The translations under genes were made by a program, and so were the position numbers. A stretch of 64,000 nucleotides of DNA from Scheffersomyces stipitis CBS 6054 (lineage: Eukaryota > Ascomycota > Pichiomycetes > Serinales > Debaryomycetaceae), in NCBI RefSeq assembly GCF_000209165.1, contig NC_009045.1:1-64000 (forward strand), in the 5' to 3' direction. The notes beneath the pieces were generated by a model that saw only the letters and a list, made by a program, of their open reading frames with translations, searched no databases and was not told where the DNA came from. This document shows positions 49,024 through 59,733 of this stretch, one piece after another (the stretch's first letter is position 1; each line of letters opens with the position of its first letter).

Positions 49024-50205
49024 ATGAATCTGGAAGAAGGTGAAGGTCGTTGTGATCTCGTTGAAGTTGATAGCAAGATCGATGACATAAATGCTGATGT
49101 AAACATACAACAAACAGGTAGTAATCCTACCAATATGGCAAATTTAGAGATCACCAAAAAAGGAGTACTAGACATTATTACTCCTAACAATACTCACGAT
49201 GACGAGAACTTGGAATCCCACCATCAGCTCTTGAACCACAATAGCGGTATTCTAAACATCCTTCCCTCTCTTTTAGAAGGTATCATAGTTCAAGAGTCTC
49301 CGTATTCAGTTCTTATGCGACATCTCAACCAGACAATGCTTACAAATTCGCTGGTTGAGTTACGACAGTTGCGAAATAAGGTGATATCGCTAACACTGGA
49401 AGGAAAAGACGTTTCTTCGTCACCTACCTTGACTCGGATCGACAAGAACAAGAACGTAATGTTGACATTGACATTTGGCGAGACATATCTAAATGCGATA
49501 GAGATCGTATCCCAAGACTGGCAGTGGATGGAAGTAGAGGTATTGGGCATTGAAGCTAGGAAATTTGACCATATTAGGAAACGAGAATTGGTTTTGCAAT
49601 ATTTGTCACGAATGCAGAAACCACCAGAGCTCGATAGTTGTCTTCTAAAGATTACTGTCAAACAGAAAATAGCGTACCCTGGAAAGAAGACGACCCAATT
49701 AAGACTACAACAGGAGCAGGAGCTCCTAAAAGAGTTACACGAGTTGGAATTGCGCCAAATGCTACAGAAAGTGGGTTTAGACTACGACGGAGATGGCGTG
49801 CTTCGCAAAGTTAGTGAAAGTGAAGATAATGAAAAGTTCACTGACACCAAGTACATATCAAAAAGGGTCTCTGAAATAAAGAAGGTGTTAGAACCTGATT
49901 CCTTTACGCGGCAGAACTTGGTGGATTTTGAAAATTGGTATTGTAACTGTGAAGAGTATCAAGAATGTTACTTAGAACTGGAGCAGGACGCTATTCCCAG
50001 AAAAATCATAAGCCCTAACCAACTACTATCATTGTATGGTGCGGCCGAACTGGAAACTGGACGATTGCAAAATCTGAAGCTAACGGAAATGTTGCGAAAA
50101 TGTCCCACAAACTTAGTAGACCCAATTCCGTTGTGCAGCCACTTGGTTCTGGTGTTAATGGTGGCACTCAATGGAATGGATGGCAAGTGGGACGTGGGAG
50201 AGTAG
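49024..50205 (+). CDS. SHU2: SWIM-type zinc-finger protein, Shu2-like
   Basis: The 393-residue protein ends with a SWIM motif: WYCNC (C307, C309), then 61 residues, then CSHLVLVLM (C371, H373). The long gap resembles that of yeast Shu2 as I recall it (C114, C116, C176, H178) and not the shorter gap of most SWIM fingers. Shu2 belongs to the Shu complex with Rad51 paralogues Csm2 and Psy3 and promotes error-free recombination repair. This protein has about 190 more residues before the motif than Shu2 (223 residues in all), with a leucine-rich helical region (~75-125) and a charged coiled segment (~225-245). The N terminus is unrecognised. Confidence 0.6.
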   Translation: MNLEEGEGRCDLVEVDSKIDDINADVNIQQTGSNPTNMANLEITKKGVLDIITPNNTHDDENLESHHQLLNHNSGILNILPSLLEGIIVQESPYSVLMRHLNQTMLTNSLVELRQLRNKVISLTLEGKDVSSSPTLTRIDKNKNVMLTLTFGETYLNAIEIVSQDWQWMEVEVLGIEARKFDHIRKRELVLQYLSRMQKPPELDSCLLKITVKQKIAYPGKKTTQLRLQQEQELLKELHELELRQMLQKVGLDYDGDGVLRKVSESEDNEKFTDTKYISKRVSEIKKVLEPDSFTRQNLVDFENWYCNCEEYQECYLELEQDAIPRKIISPNQLLSLYGAAELETGRLQNLKLTEMLRKCPTNLVDPIPLCSHLVLVLMVALNGMDGKWDVGE

Positions 50206-51241
50206 AAGAACAGTCGATAATGAATCCTGGAGCCTCGTATTTATATTTTCGGAGTTAGAGATGGCTGCAACTGAATAATTGCGCAATTAACATACGTATC
50301 TTAAAACGTTGAGTTGTAAGATTCGTGAAAATAGAATGTTTATTGTTTGAAGTAAAAGGATTACGAACTTGAGATTCCCAGATATAAATCTCGATTTGTC
50401 TACTGGTGCTAATTTATTGATAATGCATTTATATATGTGGATATATATACTGATATGTTTATAATTTTATCACCTTTGTATATTCTGTCTTTCAAGCAAT
50501 TGTTATCAATGTTGGCACATATCCACTCTGTCTTGTCAATTACAAATTTTTCTGATTCAAAAAATTAGCCAAAAGGTACCAATACGATCCTATCACTAAC
50601 TCAATCCTATTCTAACCACACCTGTCTGCCAAAGCATTCCACCTTTGACCCAACCATATCCTGGTGTCCCAACAACTACTACTGTACATATCCGACTTAT
50701 CTCGTGCACCGACCGGTCGTGCACTGAACAGAAAATTCCTCAGGCCCTGAAAAAAAGGATTTTAAGGTAATTGGAAATCAACGTTGTACCACTGGATTCT
50801 AGTTTTCTTATTCAGGATCTTCCATCTGCCTACACCCATATATCGCTGTTAGCGTTCCAACCCTTGCATTTTACATCACCGAGTGTATACGCGTCCCACG
50901 TAGCATTCTTAGCATCTTCAGCATATCCTCTTTTACGATTTCCTTAGTAGTTTTGTCAGCTGCGTTGAACACCTCGAACCTCTCAAACACCTCCAAAACC
51001 TCGTCCAATTCAGATACCTTGTCAACACCATTTACAACATCTTTCCGATACACCTACCATAACATAGATAGACACGTCTATCTGCTTTCCATTTAAACTA
51101 AGCTCTGTGATCAGTCCATGTTCTTGAGCATACCATAAAGCGATCCATCTATCTAACACACTATCTATTACATTATAGCCACGATATCGCATCCACATAT
51201 CGCACTTCATCCCCATCAGGTCTACAAGTTCGAGCAGCACA
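50206..51241. other. Intergenic: UBP3-like promoter
   Basis: 1.04 kb without a supported gene; frames at 50871-51053 and 51022-51330 (minus) overlap the UBP3-like start and are shadows. A near-palindrome gtgcaCcgaccggtcgtgcac is at 50704-50724. Pyrimidine-rich DNA precedes the ATG. Confidence 0.55.
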
Positions 51242-53929
51242 ATGTCCACCTCGTCATCCACATCTAACACCGGACCCAATCGCTTCCGTGGAGATGCCGC
51301 TAGTTTTTCTCCATCGAACCCTCCTAGCACATACCAATCCTACACACCCCAGCAGATGCAACAACAGCTCAACCACCCCAACCAGTCGCAGCAGCAGCAC
51401 CACCAGCAGCAACAACAATATTTGCAACAACAACTATACATGCAATACGCAGCTCCGCAGGGCTATCCCATGATGCAGATGGCTTATCCTCCCTCGTTTT
51501 TCATGCCTGTGTATCCTCAAGACATATACTACCAGAACCAGCCTTATATTATGCAACAACAACATCAGCAGCAACACATGCAATTTGCTCCCAACTCTGC
51601 ACCAGCTGTGAACATGAGCTCCTCTAGCTCCTCCAACAGTTACAACCCTAGAGCCAAAGGTAATAACAATAATAAGAGGTACAATAATCATGGTAGCAAT
51701 AATGGGTCTTTCAGCAACAATAACAGTCATAACAACCTTGCCGGTTCTAATGGCTACAGTTATGTCGATTCTGCTGGCTCGAGTGTAGCTTCCACAACTC
51801 CTACCCCTAATACTAATTCGCCAGTCGTCAACAAAGTTACACTCAGTCACTCTACAGAATCAGAAAAGACTGGCTCTCCAGCTACTGCTACCACCGTCAA
51901 ACTTTCAGAGCCTAAGGCTGTGGCAATAAAACCATCCAGCTCTAATTTACTGGATAAGCCGTCAGCAATAGACAGCAAAAGCATAGACTCCGTCAGCGTG
52001 AGTGCCAGTCATTCTCGGTCTTCATCTAATAACACTGCATTATTGAAAGAGCAATCATATCCATTGCTCATCAATTCATCTCTCGGCGATTTCGTCGCTA
52101 AGCAACATTCTGCTGTCCCTTGTCGCAAGCAATTATCCAAGGACAAATACGATAGATTGAAAAACTTCAAGCAACAAAGTACAGGTGGGTTGTTAATCAA
52201 AACTAATGTTATTAAAATTATAGACTACAACACAAACACCTCCTACCTTACTAATGAAAAACATAACGATGAACATGACAACGATAATTCCACTAATACT
52301 ACCAACGATAATGCCGCCCATGATGATGTTCAGACTGACTACGATATTAAGCCCAGGGAAGAAAACTTGGCACCTACGACCCCCCCTGTGGCTCTTGTCA
52401 GTAACTGGGCAGCTATCTTGCAATCATCGAATACTCCGGTTTCTACTAAAAAGGTAAAACACACAAGATCTAAGTCATCAGTAGGTTCAGCTTCCGCAGT
52501 GGTTGCTCCTTTTCCATCTAGCTCAGAATCCTTGTCCACTACTACTCTCTCTTCGGTTACAAAGTTTAATATGAGCAATGAATCAGTTTTGCCTTTGGGT
52601 ATCTTGATATTGAAGATAATGTATGATCCAAACTATAGTGTGTTTGGTGAAGATAACGAATTGCCCGTGTTCAAGATTGCTCCGAGGGGTTTGACCAACA
52701 CAGGAAACATTTGTTACATGAACTCCATTTTGCAAATGTTACTCTACTGTGTTCCATTCAATCGTTTATTGAAATTGATTGAGGACAAATCGATAGGAAC
52801 TTTGAACAGAGCATCGCCTACTCCTTTATTGGATGCAACGATTAAGTTCTTCAACGATTTTTCTGACAAGACTTCGGGGCTTTCTTCCGAAGTGGAAGAT
52901 GCTTCTGAGAGTGCTATATCTCCTGAAACATTCTATATGACTTTGATTTCGCATGAGAAGTTCCTGCATTTGAAATGGGGACAACAAGAAGATGCAGAAG
53001 AATTCTTGGGCTACTATTTGGATGGTTTGCATGAAGAATTCTTGAGTGAAATAAGGAAATTGAATACGCCGAGCGTCGATTCGCTTATTCAAACGTTTTC
53101 AAATGAGAACGAGAACGTGGAAAAGGTCAGTATGTTCAAGTTCAATATCAAGAATACAGTGAAGTTAATTAAGAATGAGAACAAAAGTTCGGTCGAGTCC
53201 AAGGATGAAGATAATGACAATGAATGGAATGAAGTCGGCTCTAATAACAAAAAGATCAGCGTTAAGAGAACAGTTGAAATAGAGCCAAGTCCTATCAATA
53301 TGATTTTTGGTGGGCTGTTCAAGTCTGTTCTCATTGTTCCAAAAGCCAACAACCCTAATCAATTTCAAAAGTCTATTACATTGGATCCATTCCAGAACCT
53401 TCAATTAGACATTTCTGAAGCTGATACCATTGAAGATGCATTCCTCAACATGAATAAGTTGGAGAAGATCAGTTATAAGAACAACGACAAGGAAGTTCAA
53501 TTGAAGAAACAAACTTTCATTGACAGATTACCAGAAGTGTTGATAATACATTTAAAGAGATTTTCATATTTAAAGGATAAAGAGGTTGGAATAGAGAAAT
53601 TGAGAAAGAAAGTCGATTACGCTCATGATTTACATGTGCCTTCAGAAGTGTTGTCCAACAAGAACATCATTTCCAATGCCGCAACCTCGTTCAAGTTGAT
53701 TGGTGTTGTTTACCATCATGGTAGTAGTGCTGAAGGAGGTCATTACACTAGCGACGTTCTTAGAAGCGACACTTTCAACAACAACCAGAAGAAGTCCAAC
53801 GTGGCCAACGACTGGTTGCGTATCGATGACACCACACTCAAGCCTATCTCTGTGGACGAAGTCTTGAACGGCGGAACTGAAGAAAGTATCAAAAATGCCT
53901 ACATTTTGTTATACGAAAGATACAACTAG
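51242..53929 (+). CDS. UBP3: Ubiquitin-specific protease, Ubp3-like
   Basis: The 895-residue protein has a Gln/Asn/Ser-rich low-complexity N terminus (poly-Q tracts encoded by CAG/CAA runs near 51355-51440) and a C-terminal USP catalytic domain (~475-893). The Cys box is GLTNTGNICYMNSILQ (C491). The His box is GGHYTSD (H834), followed by WLRIDD and YILLYER. Length and architecture fit S. cerevisiae Ubp3 (912), which with Bre5 deubiquitinates Sec23 and ribosomal substrates in ribophagy. An internal insertion rich in Glu/Asp/Asn (~620-680) separates parts of the domain. The ATG at 51242 has a good context (acaATG). Confidence 0.88.
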   Translation: MSTSSSTSNTGPNRFRGDAASFSPSNPPSTYQSYTPQQMQQQLNHPNQSQQQHHQQQQQYLQQQLYMQYAAPQGYPMMQMAYPPSFFMPVYPQDIYYQNQPYIMQQQHQQQHMQFAPNSAPAVNMSSSSSSNSYNPRAKGNNNNKRYNNHGSNNGSFSNNNSHNNLAGSNGYSYVDSAGSSVASTTPTPNTNSPVVNKVTLSHSTESEKTGSPATATTVKLSEPKAVAIKPSSSNLLDKPSAIDSKSIDSVSVSASHSRSSSNNTALLKEQSYPLLINSSLGDFVAKQHSAVPCRKQLSKDKYDRLKNFKQQSTGGLLIKTNVIKIIDYNTNTSYLTNEKHNDEHDNDNSTNTTNDNAAHDDVQTDYDIKPREENLAPTTPPVALVSNWAAILQSSNTPVSTKKVKHTRSKSSVGSASAVVAPFPSSSESLSTTTLSSVTKFNMSNESVLPLGILILKIMYDPNYSVFGEDNELPVFKIAPRGLTNTGNICYMNSILQMLLYCVPFNRLLKLIEDKSIGTLNRASPTPLLDATIKFFNDFSDKTSGLSSEVEDASESAISPETFYMTLISHEKFLHLKWGQQEDAEEFLGYYLDGLHEEFLSEIRKLNTPSVDSLIQTFSNENENVEKVSMFKFNIKNTVKLIKNENKSSVESKDEDNDNEWNEVGSNNKKISVKRTVEIEPSPINMIFGGLFKSVLIVPKANNPNQFQKSITLDPFQNLQLDISEADTIEDAFLNMNKLEKISYKNNDKEVQLKKQTFIDRLPEVLIIHLKRFSYLKDKEVGIEKLRKKVDYAHDLHVPSEVLSNKNIISNAATSFKLIGVVYHHGSSAEGGHYTSDVLRSDTFNNNQKKSNVANDWLRIDDTTLKPISVDEVLNGGTEESIKNAYILLYERYN

Positions 53930-55608
53930 GCACTTACTGACGAAAATCATGTAACATAGAAACGAATATTTATAAGAAATCGCATAAAGAGGGTTAATAA
54001 AAGTATTATATTTTAAAAATTTGTAGAATTTTGCATGAATTATTATAAATTTAGCAAGAAACCTCGAGAAGAGAGTAGAATTACGAAAGTTTATTAAATT
54101 GAAAAAAGTGTCACGTCAATTGGAAGAGACCTTAATTATCCAATAGCACAGTATACAACATAGTATGATAGAGTACGATATAATTTAGTGGCTTTAGAGT
54201 AGATCGTAGAGATAATTGAAGGTGCGAAAAAATCAGAGTTTAAGTATGGAGAAAAAGCAATTTAAGATGCAATCAATTAAGTCAATTGAGTCAATAATTG
54301 ACTTTCCCTGCAAGATCAAGCCGATCATTTTTTGTCAGAAATTCGTATCTGACAGTTGACCTGGCTATTGGAGGGGTTCAAAATATTTCTGGAAACTTGA
54401 GATTTTCTCGAGACTGTCTGATATTTTACTTCCAAGAATATCATCCCCGAAATGGCGGAAAGGAGCCAACACTCGTGTGAGCTTAATTTACCACTGGTAG
54501 CCAATAGAAGAGAAGAAGTGGTATTTACGTAAGAGCATGAAAACGCAGGCGGGCAACTGCATCCGCATTGGGCAAACCGGCAACCCAATCCAGCGCAACT
54601 GCATGGTACTTTCCGACAATCCCAACATCAGTGCACAACTACCGAAAAGACAGTTTCCGCCTAGGCTAAATTTCAGGGGCGGCAGAAACGAACTCAGAAC
54701 AGCATCGGATGTTACCAGAGGCTTGGGTCAAGGTAGGGACCAACCCTTAATAGTGAGAGAGGCTAGTTGTGTTGCCTACTGGCGAGGCTCTCTCCCACAC
54801 TTCCAACTACATGCGTCGAATAAAGTATGGGAGTGTAACCATTCCTCCTCTGTTGCACGGCGGCTAATCCGTTGCAACCTTGGCTCATGGCTACTATCTC
54901 TTCCGCGGAAGTCTCGTGCTGCAGTAGGGTCAGACGTTTCATGTGTGTAAGCCTGAGCACAGCCATATGTGGTCATCGAGTAAAGGATGCCGTGGTTCGC
55001 CAGCCCCGTGAAACATTATTGCTATGCGTTTGGCTGAAGCATTAATGGGTGTACGGCCTAAGCGGAAAAGTCTCAACTCTAGAGTTATGGTTCCAACGCT
55101 GTAAACATCAAGGTGCCATTTGGTAGCAAGAGCAAATAGCGAGATAGGCGAAATGAGCCATACTCACATCGTGTGGCTCTGGCATTTCATATCGGGAATG
55201 TTCAAAATTCTCGGCTACATTGTACTCCCATGGGAAAACTTTAGATAAAGAACTCGGCCCATAGTTTCAAAGGGCTACTACAACGCCAGCTATAACCTGT
55301 GATGGTGTATTATGTTTATTAACTATGTCTTCATTAGTAAATTGGTTAAGTTTTGTATTAATCTACAGAGAAGGAGACAGACCCGCACATCAGATAGATC
55401 GTGCAAATATATAAGATGGAGATAGCTGATCGTCTTCAACTACCTGCCGTAGACAATACGATAACAAAAACATTATCAAGAAAAACCAAACTCATCGAAT
55501 TCGAAGAAGCAAAAGTACCGGCCCATAGGACACTTAAAAAGTAAGTTATTAGTTGTTTTATTCTAGTATGACAATAAAAAATTTTATATAATTAATTATA
55601 CATCAGAC
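53930..55608. other. Convergent intergenic region of 1.7 kb with a GC-rich core
   Basis: It lies between the 3' ends of the UBP3-like gene and the PGA59-like gene, so it needs no promoter for either. The AT-rich flanks (53930-54530 and 55300-55608) are ordinary. The core from about 54540 to 55290 is visibly richer in G+C and full of complementary segments. Frames inside it (54537-54950 and antisense) look unlike protein. See the RNA candidate at 54750-55170. Confidence 0.65.
54750..55170 (+). ncRNA. Candidate structured non-coding RNA gene, family unresolved
   Basis: Long-range pairs nest properly: AGTATGG (54824) with CCATACT (55158), GGCTCAT (54882) with ATGAGCC (55153), CTATCTC (54894) with GAGATAG (55141). 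Local hairpins: GAGAGAG/CTCTCTC (54755/54788), GTTGCACGG/CCGTTGCAAC (54852/54869), CATTATTGCT/AGCATTAATG (55014/55038), AACTCTAGAGTT (55075) inside AGCG/CGCT (55061/55097). The closed domain of ~340 bases is the size of RNase P or MRP RNA, and GGAAGTCTCG...CAGTAGGG (54907-54929) resembles conserved region I of RNase P, but helix order and a region V match are not convincing. Pol III A- and B-box-like strings (tggctcatgg, 54881; ggttcgccagcc, 54994) are present without a nearby T-run terminator. Strand is a best guess. Confidence 0.5.
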
Positions 55609-55950
55609 TTAGAACAAAGCAGCAGCGACAGCAGCGACACCGGCAACGGCACCGACAGCAACCTTGTTACCAGCACCGACGTGGGTGGTGACTTCTGGGG
55701 CAGCAGTGGATTCAGCAGCAACGGTTTCAGAAGCAGAGGTGACGTAGGTGGTTGGGATGGTGCATGGACCGGTGATGGTCAAGGTGGTGGCTTCGGTGAC
55801 GGTGATGGTCTTGTTGTTGACAACAACGGAGGTTGGCAATGGACAGTAGGTGGTGAAGTCAGTGACAACGATTTCGGTGGTGACGGTGATGTTACCGGCA
55901 GAAACGGCAGCGACGAAAGCGGCTGGGACGAGGACCTTGGAGAATTGCAT
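55609..55950 (-). CDS. PGA59: Small GPI-anchored cell-wall protein, Pga59/Sed1-like
   Basis: The 113-residue precursor has a signal peptide (MQFSKVLVPAAFVAAVSAG), one Thr-rich wall-protein unit (TDFTTYCPLPTSVVV...KTITVTEATTLTITGPCTIP) and a GPI-type tail (GAGNKVAVG then AVAGVAAVAAALF). C. albicans Pga59 has the same length and, as I recall it, the same unit; S. cerevisiae Sed1/Spi1/Ccw12 are functional analogues. These small proteins are abundant structural mannoproteins of the wall. Codons are strongly biased to optimal ones (GCT, GTC/GTT, ACC/ACT), fitting high expression. The 5' flank is long and A-rich. Confidence 0.85.
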   Translation of the reverse strand: MQFSKVLVPAAFVAAVSAGNITVTTEIVVTDFTTYCPLPTSVVVNNKTITVTEATTLTITGPCTIPTTYVTSASETVAAESTAAPEVTTHVGAGNKVAVGAVAGVAAVAAALF

Positions 55951-57812
55951 TGTTAAGTATATAAGCGAGTGACTTGGTAAAGAATACTAGAAAGTAATGA
56001 AGAAGAGAAGAAGAAAAAGTAGACTACTGAATTTTCATTTAAGGGCATACGCTGACATATTTATAATGTTGAAGTTAGGTATCAGCGTAATTGCAAAAAT
56101 TTTCGGTACAGAAAAAAAAAGAAAGAATGTGCTAGAAAGAAAACAACAGGAAAAAAAATAAACAATCAAATCTATTTTTGGCCACAGCGGGAAAACCAAC
56201 AGCACAAAGAGGCGACAAACCCCTAATTAGCCAGGCATACCTCATACATAACGTCAGTGGCACTTGTAAAAAAACATACGTGAAAAAGATGTAACAAAAA
56301 ATTTCAATTAAAAAACCGATTATCTAAAAAATTTCCCTGGGATGCCCCCAATTTACTGATTATTTTCTTCGTTTTGTTGTGAATATGCTACAGTTGGACT
56401 GAGACAGCTGAATTGCATCTAAGAAAGACTTATTCGCATTCCATATTGGGGTGCAGACAATCAGTTTTGGGCAATATTCCTTCCACATACGGAGAACAAC
56501 CTGCACCTTCTGCATAGTAAACTTGCCGGCGTGTGCGCCACAACTTATTACCACATGTCGTCCTGCCAGTTGCCAGAAGAATTTGCAATAGGTATTTTTT
56601 CCGCTGCTTTTTATCTTTGCATTATGGATGGGAATCTACTGTGGGTCTAACTACGGGGCCATTGTTTGCAAATGGGTGAAATGTCTGATGATGCTGTACG
56701 ACTTTGCATGTGTCGTCTCGAAGTGTGATGTAAGACATTAATAACTAGTACGGCATCAGACGCTACAGCACGGAGCCTGATAGCGGATCCGCAAAGGCTC
56801 GATGAGCCTCAACTAAACAGATAGAGCATGCTAGTCTTGACCCTCGCAAACTAAACTAATCTACGGGGATGGGCGACGCGTGAACCGGAATTGGCCCTTA
56901 TGCCATCCTCTACTCCGACGGCTGCCCCAAAGCACGAGTGGAATTCCAAGCTATCCTAACATATCTTCGGAATGGTTAAGGTGCTGTGTTGCACTGCGGA
57001 AGCTGGTTCAAATTTTGGTTAATTTCTTTTCCTTCCCGCTGAAGAACCCTTCTCAGTTGAGCTAAATTGAATACAATTTAAATTACAGCAACAATGGATG
57101 AGCACACAGTGCATGTACAATATTTTTGCAGGGAGAATCCTATGAGGCCTACGAGCATGGAGCAATAATACCCCTAATCGGTCCCACGACCCGCCCGTGT
57201 TCAGCTCCATTATTAATAAATTAATATTTTCTCATTATGTCTAATTATACATCCTTTTGAGTAAATAGAGTCGCTTGCCAATCCTCTCCAGAGCCGATAG
57301 AACACTTTGATGTGGCCCTTGTCACATTGTTGCTGCCTCTAAACTTAGTTTTAAAGTTAGTCACCTATGGCCCCTAACTGTGTCGGCAATGTCTTGGTAC
57401 CTCTATCTGTACTGACATGTTGTTCCAAGAGAAACAGCCAGCCTGTATAGGCAAGATTGACTGCGAGAGGGGCAGTAGGTACACAAATTTTATTATCCAG
57501 CTCGAGAACACATTTAAGGTTTTCATCTCTAGCCAAGAGTGAGTATCGAGCCAGCCTTGGAACTCCTCTTAACGACGCCAGTGAAACACACTTGGTTGCA
57601 ATTCCATGTGAGCTCGAGTCTACTGCCCTCATTTGGAGTGCGAATACATATAGGAAAACTGATAAACATCCTCGTTGCTGGCTGTATACATTCTGTTTAT
57701 GTTTCGTCAATTTTGGCTTTCTCTATAAAACAGTAGCGACATATAAACTTTATACTTGTGAAATTAAACTGTGGGTCGTATCGTGGTCGTTTCATTAAAA
57801 TGGGAGCGGTAT
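55951..57812. other. Long promoter region of the PGA59-like gene and 3' flank of the dehydrogenase
   Basis: 1.86 kb. The first 400 bases upstream of the ATG are A-rich with several A-runs. Part of 56640-57200 is richer in G+C. It includes a tRNA-like A-box (56973-56983) and B-box (57005-57015) that do not fold into a tRNA. Opposed frames at 57357-57710 and 57457-57798 overlap and have no domain. Highly expressed wall genes often have long promoters, and a non-coding transcript here is possible but not shown. Confidence 0.5.
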
Positions 57813-58649
57813 CTACCAGCATTCATATCCTCCGTCCACAACCAAATTGTGGCCCGTAGTGTAGGAAGAAGCAGTCTCGCTTGCCAAGTATAAGATGGAC
57901 CCCACGAATTCCTTGGGTTCGGCCATTCTCTTCATGGGGATCTTGGATTCCCAGGCTTCCTTCATCTCTGTGTGGCCAGAAATCACGTTTCTGGTTAAAG
58001 GAGTCAAAATATAGCCTGGTGATAAGGTGTTGACTCTGATGTTGTACTTGGCCCATTCGCAGGCCAACGATCTGACCAAGTGGATCACTCCAGCCTTGGA
58101 CATGTTGTACATACATTGGGGTTGTGGGTCGTTGACAATTGTTCCAGACATTGAGCCAATCAAGATGATAGAGCCTCTCAAGTTGTTCTGGATCAATGGT
58201 CTAGCGAACGATTGCGAAACGTAGAATGAGCCCAAACCGTTCACCTTCATGATGCTTTCAGCGTTAGTAGCCGGGTACGTTTCGGCAGGGAAGTTTTCAC
58301 AGTATCCAGCGGTGTTAATCAACAAGTCAGCGATCTTGCCGTGGTGTTCGTTGATGGAGCTGAAAGTAGCGTCTACTGCCTCAGCATCCCCAATGTTGCA
58401 GGACCAGGCGGAAACTTGGCCGATGGCTGAAGCGTGTTCACCCTTCAACGTCTCTTCACCCCAGCCCAAAACTTCTTTGGCAGCGGACTTGGTTCTTTCC
58501 AAGTTCATGTCAATGAGAGCAACATCAGCGCCCTGGGCCAACAAGGCACGCGAAATGACTGCGGCCAAACCACCAGAACCTCCGGTAATAATAGCCAATC
58601 TTCCGTCCAATCTGAAGTTGGGAACAACGTTAGCGTATGAGTAGTCCAT
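57813..58649 (-). CDS. ARDH: D-arabinitol 2-dehydrogenase (ribulose-forming), NAD-dependent SDR
   Basis: The 278-residue short-chain dehydrogenase matches, as I remember it, the described P. stipitis D-arabinitol 2-dehydrogenase, which interconverts D-arabinitol and D-ribulose with NAD(H). SDR elements are complete: cofactor motif TGGSGGLA (22-29), D47 selecting NAD, NTAG (112-115), and the catalytic S166, Y181 and K185 (YNMSK), with the C-terminal VDGGY. It is cytosolic. The role is pentitol production or use as an overflow and redox valve of pentose metabolism. This gene is the strongest single clue to the species. Confidence 0.97.
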   Translation of the reverse strand: MDYSYANVVPNFRLDGRLAIITGGSGGLAAVISRALLAQGADVALIDMNLERTKSAAKEVLGWGEETLKGEHASAIGQVSAWSCNIGDAEAVDATFSSINEHHGKIADLLINTAGYCENFPAETYPATNAESIMKVNGLGSFYVSQSFARPLIQNNLRGSIILIGSMSGTIVNDPQPQCMYNMSKAGVIHLVRSLACEWAKYNIRVNTLSPGYILTPLTRNVISGHTEMKEAWESKIPMKRMAEPKEFVGSILYLASETASSYTTGHNLVVDGGYECW

Positions 58650-59733
58650 TGTAGTATATGTAGTGTGTAGTGGCTGTATTTGGTGGAAACTATTAGTAAT
58701 TCACTAGTAGTAGTTTGTGCAATATTTGTTTATATCAGTACGAAGTATGGAAGACTCAGTCTAAAAAATACTTGAGCGCGGGCAAATAATGCAAGGAAAT
58801 CAGGAGCTTGTGCTATTGGGATTCTCTATTCTATGATTTGTACCAATCTATAGAAATTATATCGTTGGAGAATATATCTATGAACTTCTCTCAATTACAA
58901 AGAAAAACCCCGGATTTATATATAGCTATTCTCAGGCGGTCATCGTGAAAAAAAGATGATTCAAACGTTTTTTCTCCGGTTGTGACCCCGAAAAAAAGAA
59001 AAGGCACCAGAAAAAAAATTCTCGGAACATAAGTGTCTGATAATGCATGGATTCCGAGCATCGAATCTTTTCCAGAGTCACAGCCTAAACACTCCATGGC
59101 TGCACATGTTAACACCAATGATGGAAAAAAAACTTCTGCCGTCTGTCTATTACGAAAATAAAAGCGTAATTGAAGCTAATATCTCTCTTTATCTGATTTA
59201 AGCTGCTCTGAACCAGACAATCATAAGCTTTATCTCAATTCAAATAAACGTGCGTTCTGGTCCGATTTTTAAATTATCGCAACCGCCGAGAGTGGAACCA
59301 CCCTTATCGATTCCCGGTAAATACTCGAATTCAAATTAACAGTCTCCAATTGTGTGAATCCCTGGCGGTTGAGCATTAATCCATAGCCCGGAAACACCGA
59401 TAACTAGACCAATTGTTGAGTAAAATGACCATTATCTTGGAATTTGCAATTGCGAAAACATTTTTTTCTACTCGCCCGCCCCACAAAGACAATGAGCCGT
59501 CTTTTTCTTTTAGTCATTGTCTAGGTCGGCTCCAAATGTGCTTTTAGATCTGCTTTTGCTATGTAATTACTATATTTAGAGAAAAGACACTTATTGTCTC
59601 TCCACTCAAAACTATCAATTTTTGGAGGGGCTTTATGTAGTTCCAGTTTAGTGGACCGGTACGATGCTGGTTCATTAGATTTGAAGTCTCTATGTCGTGT
59701 ATTAATTTTATAATGCTACTTGCTCCGTCGTTT
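58650..59733. promoter_or_regulatory. ARDH promoter and 3' flank of the first DHA1 transporter
   Basis: 1.08 kb with no supported gene (58891-59118 and 59559-59774 are featureless frames). A TATA-like run tatatatag near 58917-58925, read on the minus strand, is about 270 bases before the ARDH ATG. Several CCG/CGG-containing words (aaccccgg near 58905, accgccgag near 59281) could serve zinc-cluster regulators. Confidence 0.5.

Noticed and set aside
54537..54950. 137-codon frame in the GC-rich convergent region
   Set aside because: Non-native start, unusual composition, and it overlaps a stretch whose paired segments are better explained as structured RNA.
56954..57030. tRNA-like A-box (tggttaaggtg) and B-box (ggttcaaattt)
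   Set aside because: The T-arm bases flanking the loop do not pair (gctgg against tttgg), and no acceptor or anticodon stem can be drawn, so it is not a functional tRNA.
57357..57798. Two overlapping opposite-strand frames of about 115 codons
   Set aside because: Neither has a domain, signal or start context, and they cover the 3' flank of ARDH.
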